A stretch of 50,920 nt of DNA, taken from JBHFEI01 sp041928815. Lineage in GTDB: Bacteria; Pseudomonadota; Alphaproteobacteria; Rhizobiales; Rhizobiaceae. The notes below the pieces were generated by a model, which had not been told where the DNA came from, did not search any database, and saw only the letters and a program-made list of their open reading frames with translations. A program made the translations under genes and the position numbers. Below, piece by piece: positions 32,760 to 42,323 of this stretch. The DNA lies in contig NZ_JBHFEI010000021.1 of the NCBI RefSeq assembly GCF_041928815.1, forward strand, positions 1 through 50,920, given 5' to 3'. Position 1 is the first letter of the stretch. Each line of letters begins with the position of its first letter.

Positions 32760-33848
32760 TCAGTTTTCCTGCTGCGGCTGGTAGCGGGGACCGGCGGGGT
32801 TCTTCAGGTCGATCTTCGATTCCTCCGTCGGCAGGTATGTCGGGCCGACGACCCTGACCTTGCTGTTGGCCGGATCGTAGGGCCGCTCCTCGATGACGAC
32901 GGGCGGTTTCGTCGCCTCGCTGTCGACCGCCGCCGTCGCGGTGGTCACGTCGACGACGGAGGGGGTCTTTGCCGTCGCCTGCGGCGGCGCCTTCTCGCCG
33001 TCGTGCTCGCGAGCAAGCGTCGGCAGCGAGCAGCCGCACTGGCTGCCGCGCGCGGCGGTGCGATAGGCGAACGCCTTCGGCATGTCGCGGTAGGGCCTGC
33101 CGGTGATCGCCGAGACCATGTCGTCGCTCTCCTCCGTCGCCAGCGCATGGTAGTAAAGTTCCGTCTCGGCGCCCGGGCAGCGCGCCTCGCACGCCGCGAT
33201 GTCGCGCGGGAAGTCCGCAGGTGTCGCCTGCGACGAGATCGGGAAGAAGGCGCCGTCGCAGGTTCGCACGCAGACCGTGCGCAGCGGCCCGGCCTGGTCT
33301 GCACCGGGAACCGAAAGGTCGATGACGCCGCCGCCGCCGGGCGGCACCGACATGCCGGCCGGGGGCAGGTCGCTGATGATGTTGCGGAAGGTCTCCGGCT
33401 CGCGCGCCGCCGCCTCCATGCGCTCGACCTGCTTTTCGGCGCAGCGGTTCACTTCAAGAGCCGCGACGACGCGCCGGCGCTCGTCGCCCGTGTCGCCGCC
33501 GCTGATCGCCTCGCGGCGGCGCGATTTCAGCCGCTCCAGATTGTGTTCCATCAGCGCGATCTCATCGGCGATCTCCCGGCAGGCCTCGGCCTGGGGGCCG
33601 CCGATGACGACCACGCTGCCGCCGCCGCATCCCAGGCGCCGCCGCTCGTTGCGCGCCCGGCGCAGCTCGATGCCGCGGGCGGAGATCGCGCTGGTGAATT
33701 CGCGCGCGCCGCCGGTGGAGGCTAAGGTTTCCGGGAGACTGGCGAGCTTGCGCTCCAGCCGCTCGCAGAGCGTCAGCGCCGCCGACGTTTCCGCCGTCGC
33801 CAGCAGAGCGAGGAGGGCGAGAGAAAGAAGGCTGCTCAGACGCCGCAC
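32760..33848 (-). CDS. DUF2865 exported protein
   Basis: This 362-residue secreted protein has a signal peptide (about 1-24, SLLSLALLALLATAETSAA). A helical, charged region (about 30-160) is followed by the DUF2865 core with VCVRTCDGAFFPIS, CEARCPGAETELYYH and a Cys-rich SQCGCSLP. The C-terminal tail is Pro/Lys-rich. DUF2865 is common in Hyphomicrobiales; its function is unknown, but the Cys pattern suggests disulfides in the periplasm. Start is a GTG at 33848 with GGAG 8 nt upstream, placed exactly before the signal peptide. It converges with the NYN gene and lies downstream of dme. Confidence 0.88.
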   Translation of the reverse strand: MRRLSSLLSLALLALLATAETSAALTLCERLERKLASLPETLASTGGAREFTSAISARGIELRRARNERRRLGCGGGSVVVIGGPQAEACREIADEIALMEHNLERLKSRRREAISGGDTGDERRRVVAALEVNRCAEKQVERMEAAAREPETFRNIISDLPPAGMSVPPGGGGVIDLSVPGADQAGPLRTVCVRTCDGAFFPISSQATPADFPRDIAACEARCPGAETELYYHALATEESDDMVSAITGRPYRDMPKAFAYRTAARGSQCGCSLPTLAREHDGEKAPPQATAKTPSVVDVTTATAAVDSEATKPPVVIEERPYDPANSKVRVVGPTYLPTEESKIDLKNPAGPRYQPQQEN

Positions 33849-33993
33849 GATATCGTCTCCGGAAATGCCGTCGCCGCCGACGGGAAGGGCGCCGTCGGCC
33901 GGAGCATGCAGGATACAGCCAAACGGTGGCCGCGCCAATGCAGCGCGGTCCGGGCCGCAACGATCTTGCCCAACAATCGCGTGATTGCTCCGC

Positions 33994-36306
33994 TTATTGC
34001 GGATAGGTCGCCTCGACGACTGCGAGCGCCGCCATGTTGACCACGCCGCGCGAGGTGACGGAGGGCGAAAGGATATGGGCGGGCAGGGCGGCGCCGAGCA
34101 GGATCGGCCCGACATGCAGGCTGTCGGTCATGCTCTTGACGACGCCGAGCGAGATATTCGCCGCGTCGAGGTTCGGAAACACGAGAAGGTTGGCTTCGCC
34201 CGTCAGCGTCGATTGCGGCATGACGCGGTGACGCAGCGCCTCCGAGATCGCCGAATCGCCGTGCATCTCGCCGTCCGCCTCGAGGTCCGGCGCCAGTTCC
34301 CGCACCAGTTCCATGGCGCGGCGCATCTTGAAGGCGCTGTCGGAATCGCGCGATCCGAAGTTCGAATGGGAGACGAGGGCCGCGCGCGGCGTGATGCCGA
34401 AGCGGCGGATCGTGCGGGCCGCCATCGCCGTCATCTGGGCGATTTCCTCGGCCGACGGGCTGTAGGTGACATAGGTATCGGTGAAGAAGGTGGCGCCGCG
34501 TTGCGAAATCAACAGGCTCAGCGCCGAGAAGGCGCCGACGCCTGCCCGCTTGCCGATGATCTGCGACACGTCGCGTAGGTGCCGGGCATAGCGTCCCTCG
34601 ACGCCGCAGATCAGCGCGTCGGCGTCGCCGCGCTTCACCGACAGCGCGCCGATCACCGTCGTGTTGGTGCGCACGATGGTGCGGGCCGCCTCCGGGATCA
34701 CGCCCTTGCGACCGACCAGCGCGAAATATTCGTCGACATAGTCGCGGTAGCGCGGATCGCCTTCCGGATTGACCACCTCGAAATCCTGGTCGGGGCGGAT
34801 GCGCAGGCCGTATCGCTTCAGCCGGGCCTCGATGATCGGGGGACGGCCGATCAGGATCGGCCGCGCCGTCCCCTCTTCGAGGAGCACCTGCGCGGCGCGC
34901 AGAACGCGTTCGTCCTCGCCTTCCGCGAAGATGACGCGGTTCTTCGGCGCATCCTTCGCGGCGGCGAAGATCGGCTTCATGATGAAGCCCGAGCGGAAGA
35001 CGAAGCGGTTCAACTGGTCGAGATAGGCGGGGACGTCCGAGATCGGCCGGGCGGCGACGCCGCTTTCGGCGGCCGCACGGGCGACGGCCGGCGCGATCCT
35101 CAGGATCAGGCGCTGGTCGAAGGGCGAGGGGATCAGGTAGTCGGGCCCGAAGATCGGCGTCTCGCCGGAATAGGCGCGCGCGGCGACATCGGACGGCTCC
35201 TCGCGGGCGAGCCCTGCGATCGCCCTGACGGCCGCCATCTTCATCTCCTCGTTGATCGTGCGCGCGCCGCAGTCGAGCGCGCCGCGGAAGATGTAGGGGA
35301 AGCAGAGGACATTGTTGACCTGGTTCGGAAAATCCGACCGCCCGGTGCAGATCATCGCGTCGGGCCGCGCGGCGCGGGCGACCGCCGGCATGATCTCCGG
35401 GTTCGGATTGGCGAGCGCCATGATCAGCGGCTTCTCCGCCATTTCCTTGAGCAGCTCCGGCTTCAGCACGCCGGCCGCCGACAGGCCGAGGAAGACGTCG
35501 GCGCCGGCGATCGATTCGGCGAGCGTCCGCTTGTCGCTCGGCTGGGCGTAGACGGCCTTCCACTGGTCCATCAATTCGGTTCGGCCCTCGTAGACGAGGC
35601 CCTCGATGTCGTGCACCCAGATGTTGCCGCGCCGGGCGCCGAGCGTGACCAGCAGGTTGAGGCAGGCAAGGGCCGCGGCGCCTGCGCCGGAGGTGACGAT
35701 CTTCGCCTCGGAAATGTCCTTGCCGGCGAGTTCGAGGCCGTTGAGGATCGCGGCGGCGACGATGATCGCCGTGCCGTGCTGGTCGTCGTGGAAGACCGGG
35801 ATGTCCATCGTCTCGCGCAGCCGGCGCTCGACCTCGAAACATTCCGGCGCCTTGATGTCCTCGAGGTTGATGCCGCCGAAGGTCGGCTCCAGAGCCGAGA
35901 CGACGTCGACCATGCGCTCGATGCCGGGCGCGTCGATCTCGATGTCGAAGACGTCGATGCCGGCGAATTTCTTGAAGAGCACCGCCTTGCCCTCCATCAC
36001 CGGCTTGGAGGCGAGGGGGCCGATATTGCCGAGCCCGAGCACGGCCGATCCGTTCGACACGACCGCGACGAGATTGGCGCGGGCGGTGAAGTCGGCGGCC
36101 TTGGCCGGGTCCTCGTGGATGGCGAGACAGGGGGCGGCGACGCCCGGCGAATAGGCGAGCGCCAGGTCGCGCTGGTTGCCGAGCGGCTTGGTCGGCTGGA
36201 TCTCCAGCTTGCCCGGGCGCGGATAGCGATGGAAGAACAGGGCCTGCTGGTCGAGGTCGCCGCTCGTCGGGGGACCGGGGTTGCGAGAATTGTCGCCGCT
36301 CGTCAT
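33994..36306 (-). CDS. dme: Malic enzyme with phosphotransacetylase-like domain
   Basis: This 770-residue enzyme oxidatively decarboxylates malate to pyruvate. The malic enzyme part (about 1-430) has LALAYSPGVAAPCLAI, VFHDDQHGTAI and the Rossmann motif SGAGAAALACLNLL. The C-terminal part (about 440-770) is a phosphotransacetylase-like domain lacking that activity in characterised homologues. Length and architecture equal those of rhizobial Dme and Tme. The NAD-linked Dme is chosen because in Sinorhizobium, as I recall it, dme neighbours plcP, which is the divergent gene here; cofactor preference is not readable from the motif. ATG at 36306 follows GGAG. Confidence 0.93.
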   Translation of the reverse strand: MTSGDNSRNPGPPTSGDLDQQALFFHRYPRPGKLEIQPTKPLGNQRDLALAYSPGVAAPCLAIHEDPAKAADFTARANLVAVVSNGSAVLGLGNIGPLASKPVMEGKAVLFKKFAGIDVFDIEIDAPGIERMVDVVSALEPTFGGINLEDIKAPECFEVERRLRETMDIPVFHDDQHGTAIIVAAAILNGLELAGKDISEAKIVTSGAGAAALACLNLLVTLGARRGNIWVHDIEGLVYEGRTELMDQWKAVYAQPSDKRTLAESIAGADVFLGLSAAGVLKPELLKEMAEKPLIMALANPNPEIMPAVARAARPDAMICTGRSDFPNQVNNVLCFPYIFRGALDCGARTINEEMKMAAVRAIAGLAREEPSDVAARAYSGETPIFGPDYLIPSPFDQRLILRIAPAVARAAAESGVAARPISDVPAYLDQLNRFVFRSGFIMKPIFAAAKDAPKNRVIFAEGEDERVLRAAQVLLEEGTARPILIGRPPIIEARLKRYGLRIRPDQDFEVVNPEGDPRYRDYVDEYFALVGRKGVIPEAARTIVRTNTTVIGALSVKRGDADALICGVEGRYARHLRDVSQIIGKRAGVGAFSALSLLISQRGATFFTDTYVTYSPSAEEIAQMTAMAARTIRRFGITPRAALVSHSNFGSRDSDSAFKMRRAMELVRELAPDLEADGEMHGDSAISEALRHRVMPQSTLTGEANLLVFPNLDAANISLGVVKSMTDSLHVGPILLGAALPAHILSPSVTSRGVVNMAALAVVEATYPQ

Positions 36307-36398
36307 CGCCTTGGATCTCCGTCTCTCGGTTGCGGCCGTTCTGGCATGAAGGGCGGCCGCGCACAACATCGCAATCGGCCCGCGTCTGCGCGCCGTGC

Positions 36399-36432
36399 CT
36401 GTCATCGCCCTGTCATGTCATCATCCTGATAC
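36399..36432 (+). promoter_or_regulatory. Perfect Pho box and -10 region before plcP
   Basis: CTGTCAT occurs at 36399-36405 and 36410-36416, separated by 4 bp, an exact match to the tandem PhoB-binding consensus. A GATACA sequence begins 11 bp after the box, the usual position of the -10 in Pho promoters, 50-60 bp before the plcP ATG. It lies in the dme/plcP divergent gap, about 95 bp from the dme start. Confidence 0.8.
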
Positions 36433-36487
36433 AGGAGTCTGGTCTTCACGGCAGTCAGGCAATCACGATCAATCTGTGAGATCAGGC

Positions 36488-37321
36488 ATGACCGCCGAGA
36501 CCGACGACGACGCGCCCCGGCGCTTCCGCACCCTGTTCCTGTCCGACGTGCATCTCGGCTCCAAGGCGGCGCGCACCGACTATCTGCTCGACTTCCTGAA
36601 ACATCACGAGGCCGAGACGCTGGTTCTCGTCGGCGACATCGTCGACGGCTGGCGGCTGAAGCGGAGCTGGCACTGGCCGCAGGCCTGCAACGACGTGGTG
36701 CAGAAGCTCCTGCGCAAGGCACGCAAGGGTACGCGGATCGTCTACATCCCCGGCAATCACGACGAGTTCCTGCGCGATTTCCCCGGCGTCCATTTCGGCG
36801 GCATCGAGGTGGCGGAACGGTTCACGCATGAGGGCGCCGACGGGCGGACCTATCTCGTGCTGCATGGCGACGAGTTCGACGTCGTCGTCCGCAATGCCCG
36901 TCTTCTCGCCTATCTCGGCGACTGGGCCTATGATGCGGCGATCGTCGTCAATATCGGCCTGGCCGCGATCCGGCGCCGCATCGGCCTGCCCTACTGGTCG
37001 TTCTCGCAATGGGCGAAGCTGCAGGTGAAGCACGCGGTCAACTTCATCGGCGCCTTCCAGAGTGTCGTGGCCGACGAGGCGCGGCGCTCCGGCGCGGAAG
37101 GGGTGATCTGCGGCCATATCCACCATGCGGTGATCGAGGACGACATCGACGGCATCCGCTACATCAACACGGGCGACTGGGTCGAAAGCTGCACGGCGAT
37201 CGCCGAGCATCACGACGGCACGATGGAACTGATCACCTGGCAGCGCGCCAGCGCGACGCCGGCCTCGGCCGAGCGCCGCCTCCGGCTGCTGGCGCCACCG
37301 ATGGCCGATCGCGCCGCCTGA
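36488..37321 (+). CDS. plcP: PlcP-type metallophosphoesterase (phospholipase C)
   Basis: This 277-residue calcineurin-like phosphoesterase is often labelled UDP-2,3-diacylglucosamine diphosphatase-like. Metal ligands are visible: SDVHLGS (Asp20, His22), GDIVDG (Asp50), GNHDEF (Asn90, His91), HGDEFD (126-131) and GHIHH (209-213). The S. meliloti homologue PlcP (SMc00171) hydrolyses phosphatidylcholine headgroups during phosphate starvation, feeding membrane-lipid remodelling. Three points favour PlcP over LpxH: strong overall similarity as I recall it, a perfect Pho box upstream, and the neighbouring dme gene. A basic stretch IRRRIGLPYW may bind the membrane. The ribosome binding site is weak. 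Confidence 0.8.
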   Translation: MTAETDDDAPRRFRTLFLSDVHLGSKAARTDYLLDFLKHHEAETLVLVGDIVDGWRLKRSWHWPQACNDVVQKLLRKARKGTRIVYIPGNHDEFLRDFPGVHFGGIEVAERFTHEGADGRTYLVLHGDEFDVVVRNARLLAYLGDWAYDAAIVVNIGLAAIRRRIGLPYWSFSQWAKLQVKHAVNFIGAFQSVVADEARRSGAEGVICGHIHHAVIEDDIDGIRYINTGDWVESCTAIAEHHDGTMELITWQRASATPASAERRLRLLAPPMADRAA

Positions 37322-37500
37322 GCCGGCATCGGCGGCAAAGCGGCGGGTGATGCCGGTTCGCCACGCCGGCGGCCCCATGTGAAAGCGTGGCGTTCGCCGG
37401 CGTCGACACGGGCCCGCGAACATGCGACCGTCGGCGCCGTCGACAGGCGCGCGCCAACGAATGCGGGCGCCCTCGGCGATGCCGTCGTCGGGTCCGTTTC

Positions 37501-38706
37501 ATGAATGCCTCTTCCGCACTGCCGCCCGCCGGGGGCGCGCCCCGTCATTTCGCCGGGCGCATCGCCCTTCTCTTCTGCGCGCCGCTGATCCTCAACGGTT
37601 TCGCCATGCCGTATTTTCCGGTCTGGCTCCGCTCCCTTTCGTTAAGCGACGTCGAGATCGGCATCGTTCTGTCGACCGCGCTCTTTATCCGCGTCCTGAC
37701 CGCGCCGGTCGCCGGCCTGATCGCCGACCGGATCGGCGAGCGGGCCAACGTGCTGGTCTGGACGGCGGCGCTGGCGCTCGTCAGCGCCGTCCTTTTGCTC
37801 TTCACCGGAAGCTTCCTGCCCGTCCTCATCGTCTACACGCTGCAATCCGCCTTCTTCGCGCCCTATGTGCCGATCGTCGAGGCGATCGCGCTCACCGGCG
37901 TGCGGCGCTGGCGCTTCGACTATGGCCGCATGCGTTTCGGCGGATCGATCGCCTTCATCGCCGCCAACATGGTCGGCGGCGTGCTGATCGGCATCGTCGG
38001 CGGCGCCATGGTGGTGCCGGCGATCGTCGTCGGCACCGTGCTGATGCTCGCCATGGCGCTGTTCGCGCCGCGGGTCGGCCGTCCGCGGCGGCCGTCTCCG
38101 GTCGCGACGCTGACGCAGGCGCCGCCGCGCGCACTGCGCAAGCTCGACCTGCAACTGCTGATGGTCGGCGTGACGATGATCAACGGCAGCCATGCCATGC
38201 TGTTCGCCTTTTCCGCGATCCACTGGCAGGCGATCGGCTTCGGCGGAACGGAGATCGGACTGTTGTGGAGCGCGGGCGTCGCCTCGGAGGTGGTGATGTT
38301 CCTGTGTGCCCGCCGGATGCTGCGGCGCTTCAGCCTGTGGTCGATGATGGCGACGGGCTCCTGCCTCGCGGCGCTGCGCTGGATCCTGTTCCCGCTCGAT
38401 CCCGGCTTCGCGGGCTTCTTCGTTCTCCAGTGCTTCCACGCCTTCACCTTCGCGATCATGCATGCCGCGATGCAGAACAAGCTGGTGCAGCAGGTGCCGG
38501 AGGAACAGGAAGGCGCCGCGCAGGGGCTCTACTTCTTCTACAATGGTGGTTTCCTGGCGCTGTTCACGCTGCTTTCGGGCGTGCTCTATGAGCGATTCGG
38601 TGTGGAAGGCTTCTACGGCATGTCGCTGATCGTCTGCATCGGCGCCGGTTTCGTGCTTTGCGCCCGCCTCGTCGAGCGGCGCGATCGTGCCATGGCCATG
38701 GCATAG
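37501..38706 (+). CDS. MFS transporter (MFS_1-like, HcaT/LacY-related)
   Basis: This 401-residue membrane protein has 12 predicted helices. It begins FAGRIALLFCAPLILNGFAMPYFPVWL. It has the loop motif GLIADRIGERANVL between helices 2 and 3, and the conserved RFGGSIAFIAANMVGG of MFS_1_like proteins such as the phenylpropionate permease HcaT. ATG at 37501 starts just before the first helix; the longer frame is Arg-rich and not conserved. It follows plcP after 179 bp on the same strand; whether it shares the Pho-box promoter is unknown. Substrate unknown. Confidence 0.88.
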   Translation: MNASSALPPAGGAPRHFAGRIALLFCAPLILNGFAMPYFPVWLRSLSLSDVEIGIVLSTALFIRVLTAPVAGLIADRIGERANVLVWTAALALVSAVLLLFTGSFLPVLIVYTLQSAFFAPYVPIVEAIALTGVRRWRFDYGRMRFGGSIAFIAANMVGGVLIGIVGGAMVVPAIVVGTVLMLAMALFAPRVGRPRRPSPVATLTQAPPRALRKLDLQLLMVGVTMINGSHAMLFAFSAIHWQAIGFGGTEIGLLWSAGVASEVVMFLCARRMLRRFSLWSMMATGSCLAALRWILFPLDPGFAGFFVLQCFHAFTFAIMHAAMQNKLVQQVPEEQEGAAQGLYFFYNGGFLALFTLLSGVLYERFGVEGFYGMSLIVCIGAGFVLCARLVERRDRAMAMA

Positions 38707-38804
38707 GGCCGGATGGGGCCATTTCTGCAACGCATCCTCGCAATTGCCGCAGCGCCGCAGTCCGAATTCGGGTTGGTTCGGTGACAGGACTGCGCCGAGC
38801 CGCT

Positions 38805-40007
38805 ATGACGGAGCCGATCCGACAACCTCAAATCCAAGAAAAAGAATCGCCGCCTTTGGTCCGCAACGCCGCTCCCCAAAACGCCGCCGTCGAACCGGCC
38901 GACACGACCGGCGACGGCGTGGCGCTGCTCCGGCTGGTAGGCGAGTGGCGGCAGAGCACCATGCCGGCGATGGCGGCCGCGCTCGACGGCCTCGCCGGTA
39001 AGGCCGGGGGAGACTGCGCCCTCGACCTCGGCGGCATCACCGGCATGGATACGGCCGGGGCTTGGCTGATCCGTCGCTTCATGACGCGCATCGCCGACGC
39101 GGGCGGCTCGGTCCGGCTGGAACCGGGTGCCGAGCGGTTCGCCGAACTGATCAACGCGCTTCCGGAGCGCCTGCCGCAGCCGAAATCCGGCAAGACCCGG
39201 CCCACCCTGTTCCAGCGCCTCTTCGCGCCGCTCGGCGAGGCGATGGCGGCGATCTGGGAAGACCTGCTCGCCGCGATGTTCATCATCGGCTCGGCGGTGC
39301 GCGGCGCCCAGGTCAAGTCCGGCAGGAACAGCGGCATGTCGCCGGCCGCGATCGTCAGCCAGATGGACCGCATGGGCGTCCAGGCCGTGCCGATCATCAC
39401 GCTGATGTCCTTCCTGATCGGCGCGATCATCGCGCAGCAGGGCGCGTTCCAGCTGCGGTATTTCGGCGCGGAGCTCTTCGTCGTCGACCTGGTCGGCATT
39501 CTCCAGCTGCGAGAGATCGGCGTGCTCCTGACCGCGATCATGATCGCCGGGCGCTCGGGAAGCGCGATCACGGCCGAGATCGGCTCGATGAAGATGCGCG
39601 AGGAAATCGACGCGCTGAAGGTGATGGGCCTCAGCCCGATCGGCATCCTGGTCTTTCCGCGTCTGGTGGCGCTGACGGTGGTGCTGCCGCTCCTGACGGT
39701 CATCGCCAACTTCGCCGCGCTCGCCGGGGCGGCGCTCGTCGCCTGGAGCTATTCCGGCATCACCTTCGCCACCTTCCTGTCGCGGCTGCAGGAGGCGGTG
39801 GACTTCTCGTCCATCGCCGCCGGCATGATCAAGGCGCCGTTCATGGCGCTGATCATCGGCATCGTCGCCGCGGTCGAGGGGCTGAAGGTCGGCGGCAGCG
39901 CCGAATCGCTCGGCAAGCGCGTCACCGCCTCCGTGGTGAAGGCGATCTTCGTCGTCATCCTCGTCGATGGCCTCTTCGCCATCTTTTACGCCGCGATCGA
40001 TTTTTGA
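38805..40007 (+). CDS. mlaE: MlaE-type lipid ABC transporter permease with STAS-like domain
   Basis: This 400-residue protein has an N-terminal STAS-like domain (about 38-118), with DLGGITGMDTAGAWLIRRF in place of the usual phosphorylatable region. A linker is followed by the MlaE permease domain (about 140-400) with five or six helices. QVKSGRNSGMSPAAIVSQMD and TAEIGSMKMREEIDALKVMG are family hallmarks, the latter contacting the ATPase. In E. coli the STAS domain is a separate protein (MlaB), so this is a natural fusion common in alphaproteobacteria. ATG at 38805 lacks a clear ribosome binding site; GTG at 38781 is an alternative. It begins an operon with mlaF, mlaD and a lipoprotein gene. 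Confidence 0.92.
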   Translation: MTEPIRQPQIQEKESPPLVRNAAPQNAAVEPADTTGDGVALLRLVGEWRQSTMPAMAAALDGLAGKAGGDCALDLGGITGMDTAGAWLIRRFMTRIADAGGSVRLEPGAERFAELINALPERLPQPKSGKTRPTLFQRLFAPLGEAMAAIWEDLLAAMFIIGSAVRGAQVKSGRNSGMSPAAIVSQMDRMGVQAVPIITLMSFLIGAIIAQQGAFQLRYFGAELFVVDLVGILQLREIGVLLTAIMIAGRSGSAITAEIGSMKMREEIDALKVMGLSPIGILVFPRLVALTVVLPLLTVIANFAALAGAALVAWSYSGITFATFLSRLQEAVDFSSIAAGMIKAPFMALIIGIVAAVEGLKVGGSAESLGKRVTASVVKAIFVVILVDGLFAIFYAAIDF

Positions 40008-40015
40008 GGATGGGG

Positions 40016-40849
40016 ATGGACGACGCGCCACCGACCGACGAGACGCAGGCCGCCCGGCGCGAGACGGTTCTTGCCGTGCGCGGGCTGACCGTTGGTTTCG
40101 GTTCGAACATCGTTCTCGACCGGCTCGACCTCGACGTCTATCGCGGCGAGATTCTCGGCTTCGTCGGGGCCTCGGGCACGGGGAAATCCGTGCTGATGCG
40201 CACGGTTTTGCGCCTCCTGCCGAAGCGGGCGGGCACGATCCACCTGCTCGGCACCGAATTCGACACGGTGAGCGCGGCCGAGCGGATCCGGCTCGACACC
40301 CGCCTCGGCGTGCTGTTCCAGCATGGCGCGCTCTTCTCGTCGCTGACGGTGATGGAAAACATCCAGGTGCCGATGCGGGAATATCTCGACCTGCCGCAGG
40401 CGATGATGGACGAACTGGCGCGGCTGAAGATCGAACTGGTCGGCCTCGCGCCCGAGGCGGCGCACCGCTTTCCCTCCGAGCTTTCCGGCGGCATGATCAA
40501 GCGCGCGGCCCTTGCCCGCGCGCTGGCGCTCGACCCGGACCTCGTCTTCCTCGACGAACCGACCTCGGGCCTCGACCCGATCGGCGCGGCCGAATTCGAC
40601 GACCTGATCGCCAAGCTGCGCGACACGCTGGGCCTGACGGTCTACATGGTGACCCACGACCTCGATAGCCTCTTTTCCGTCTGCGACCGCATCGCCGTGC
40701 TCGGCAAGAAGCGTGTCATCGTCGAGGGGACGATCGAGGACATGCTCGCCTTTGACGATCCCTGGGTGCAGTCCTATTTCCAGGGCAAGCGCGCCCGCTC
40801 CATCGTGCCAGCCGGGTCCGTCGACCCGGCGCTTCAGTCCCGGAGGTGA
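40016..40849 (+). CDS. mlaF: MlaF-type ABC transporter ATPase
   Basis: This 277-residue ATPase powers phospholipid transport between the inner and outer membranes. Walker A GASGTGKS is at 51-58, the Q-loop at Gln102 (FQHGALF), the signature LSGGM at 156-160, and Walker B LVFLDEPTSGLDP ends with Asp180-Glu181. The H-loop is VTHD. The signature ends in Met-Ile-Lys rather than Gln, as usual for MlaF. ATG at 40016 is used with GAGG 6 nt upstream; an ATG two codons earlier is possible. It starts 8 bp after mlaE. Confidence 0.94.
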   Translation: MDDAPPTDETQAARRETVLAVRGLTVGFGSNIVLDRLDLDVYRGEILGFVGASGTGKSVLMRTVLRLLPKRAGTIHLLGTEFDTVSAAERIRLDTRLGVLFQHGALFSSLTVMENIQVPMREYLDLPQAMMDELARLKIELVGLAPEAAHRFPSELSGGMIKRAALARALALDPDLVFLDEPTSGLDPIGAAEFDDLIAKLRDTLGLTVYMVTHDLDSLFSVCDRIAVLGKKRVIVEGTIEDMLAFDDPWVQSYFQGKRARSIVPAGSVDPALQSRR

Positions 40850-40858
40850 CCGGCTGCC

Positions 40859-42229
40859 ATGGAAACAAAAGCCAATTACGCCATTGTCGGCTTCTTCACC
40901 GTCTTCGTCGCGCTCGCGGCCTTCGGCTTCGTCTACTGGATGTCGCAATATGGCCGCGGCGGCGAGATGGCGCGGCTCGTCATCAGCATTCCGGGATCCG
41001 CCAACGGCCTCAGCGTCGGCTCCCCGGTCCGCTTCAACGGCATACCGGTCGGTTCCGTGCGCAGCCTGGCGATCGATTCGAACGATCCGCGTTATTCGGT
41101 CGCCGAAACCGAGGTCTCGGCCAATGCGCCCGTTCTGACCTCGACCAAGGCGACGCTCGAGATCCAGGGCCTGACCGGGGCCGCCTATATCGAGCTTTCG
41201 GGGGGCAACAAGGGTGACGAGAACATCCTGCGGCAGGCGCTCGAAAGCGAGCAGCCCGCGCGGCTCACCGCCGACCAGTCGAGCGTCAACAGCCTGCTTG
41301 CGACCGCCGACGCCATCCTCGACCGCGCCAACCAGGCGATCGGTGACCTGCAGGGCTTCGTCAGCGACGTGCGCCAGCCCCTGACCCAGACGATCCGCAA
41401 CGCCGAGCGCTTTTCCGAGGCGCTCGCCAACAACAGCGAGGGCATCGACCGGTTCCTGGAAAGCGTCAGCGCGCTGTCCGGATCGATCAATGCGGCCGCC
41501 GACAAGCTCGATTCGACGCTCGCCTCGGTCGATTCCCTCGTCAAGGCGGTCGATCCGCAGAAGATCGAACTGATCGTCAGCAATGCCGAAAAGGTCAGTT
41601 CCGACGTCGCCGACGCCACTGGCAGCGTCTCCGAGACGCTCGTCAGCATCCGCCGGACCGTCGATACCTATGACGCGTTCGGCCGCAAGGCGACCGCCTC
41701 GCTCGACAAGGTCGATGCGCTGATCGGCTCCGTCGACACGCAGAAGGTCGGAAACGTCGTCAACGACGTGTCGGTCGCCAGCGCCGACGCCCGCAAGGCG
41801 GCCGCCTCCGTCGCCCGCCTCGCCGAGGGCGTCGAAAAGCGCCGTCCGGAGATCGACGAGGCGATCACCGACGTCACCGAGATGGCGCAGAAGCTCAACG
41901 CGGCGTCGAACCGCGTCGACGGCCTTCTTGCCAAGCTCGACGGCTTCATCGGCGATGCCGACGGCAAGTCGCTGTCGGCCGACGCGCGCGCCACGCTCGA
42001 ATCCTTCCGCACGCTCGCCAACAATCTCAACGCCCAGATCGGGCCGATCGCGGAAAACCTGCGCCGCTTCTCGGGCACGGGCCTGCGCAATCTCGACGCC
42101 CTGATCGACGACACGCGGCGCACGGTCCAGGGCCTCGACGCGACGATCTCGAAATTCGACAAGGATCCGCAGCGCCTGCTCTTCGGCGGCGACACGGTCA
42201 AGCAGTATGACGGCCGCACGCGACGCTGA
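40859..42229 (+). CDS. mlaD: MCE-domain lipid-transport protein (MlaD type)
   Basis: This 456-residue periplasmic protein is tethered by an N-terminal helix (about 7-28). One MCE domain spans about 38-118, with GSANGLSVGSPVRFNGIPVG. The remaining two thirds is a long helical region rich in Ala, Asp and Ser with heptad-like spacing. MCE proteins form hexameric rings that conduct lipids; the long C-terminal helices may form a tunnel or needle, longer than in E. coli MlaD (about 180 residues) and more like the PqiB/YebT or actinobacterial Mce type. It starts 9 bp after mlaF. Confidence 0.93.
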   Translation: METKANYAIVGFFTVFVALAAFGFVYWMSQYGRGGEMARLVISIPGSANGLSVGSPVRFNGIPVGSVRSLAIDSNDPRYSVAETEVSANAPVLTSTKATLEIQGLTGAAYIELSGGNKGDENILRQALESEQPARLTADQSSVNSLLATADAILDRANQAIGDLQGFVSDVRQPLTQTIRNAERFSEALANNSEGIDRFLESVSALSGSINAAADKLDSTLASVDSLVKAVDPQKIELIVSNAEKVSSDVADATGSVSETLVSIRRTVDTYDAFGRKATASLDKVDALIGSVDTQKVGNVVNDVSVASADARKAAASVARLAEGVEKRRPEIDEAITDVTEMAQKLNAASNRVDGLLAKLDGFIGDADGKSLSADARATLESFRTLANNLNAQIGPIAENLRRFSGTGLRNLDALIDDTRRTVQGLDATISKFDKDPQRLLFGGDTVKQYDGRTRR

Positions 42230-42323
42230 CGACCGGCAGAACGGCGGGCCCGCAGCGATTCGGGCTTGCCTTGGCGATGGCCGCATCTACATTGCGACGC
42301 GGCAGAAGAGGGTCTTGAGGGGC

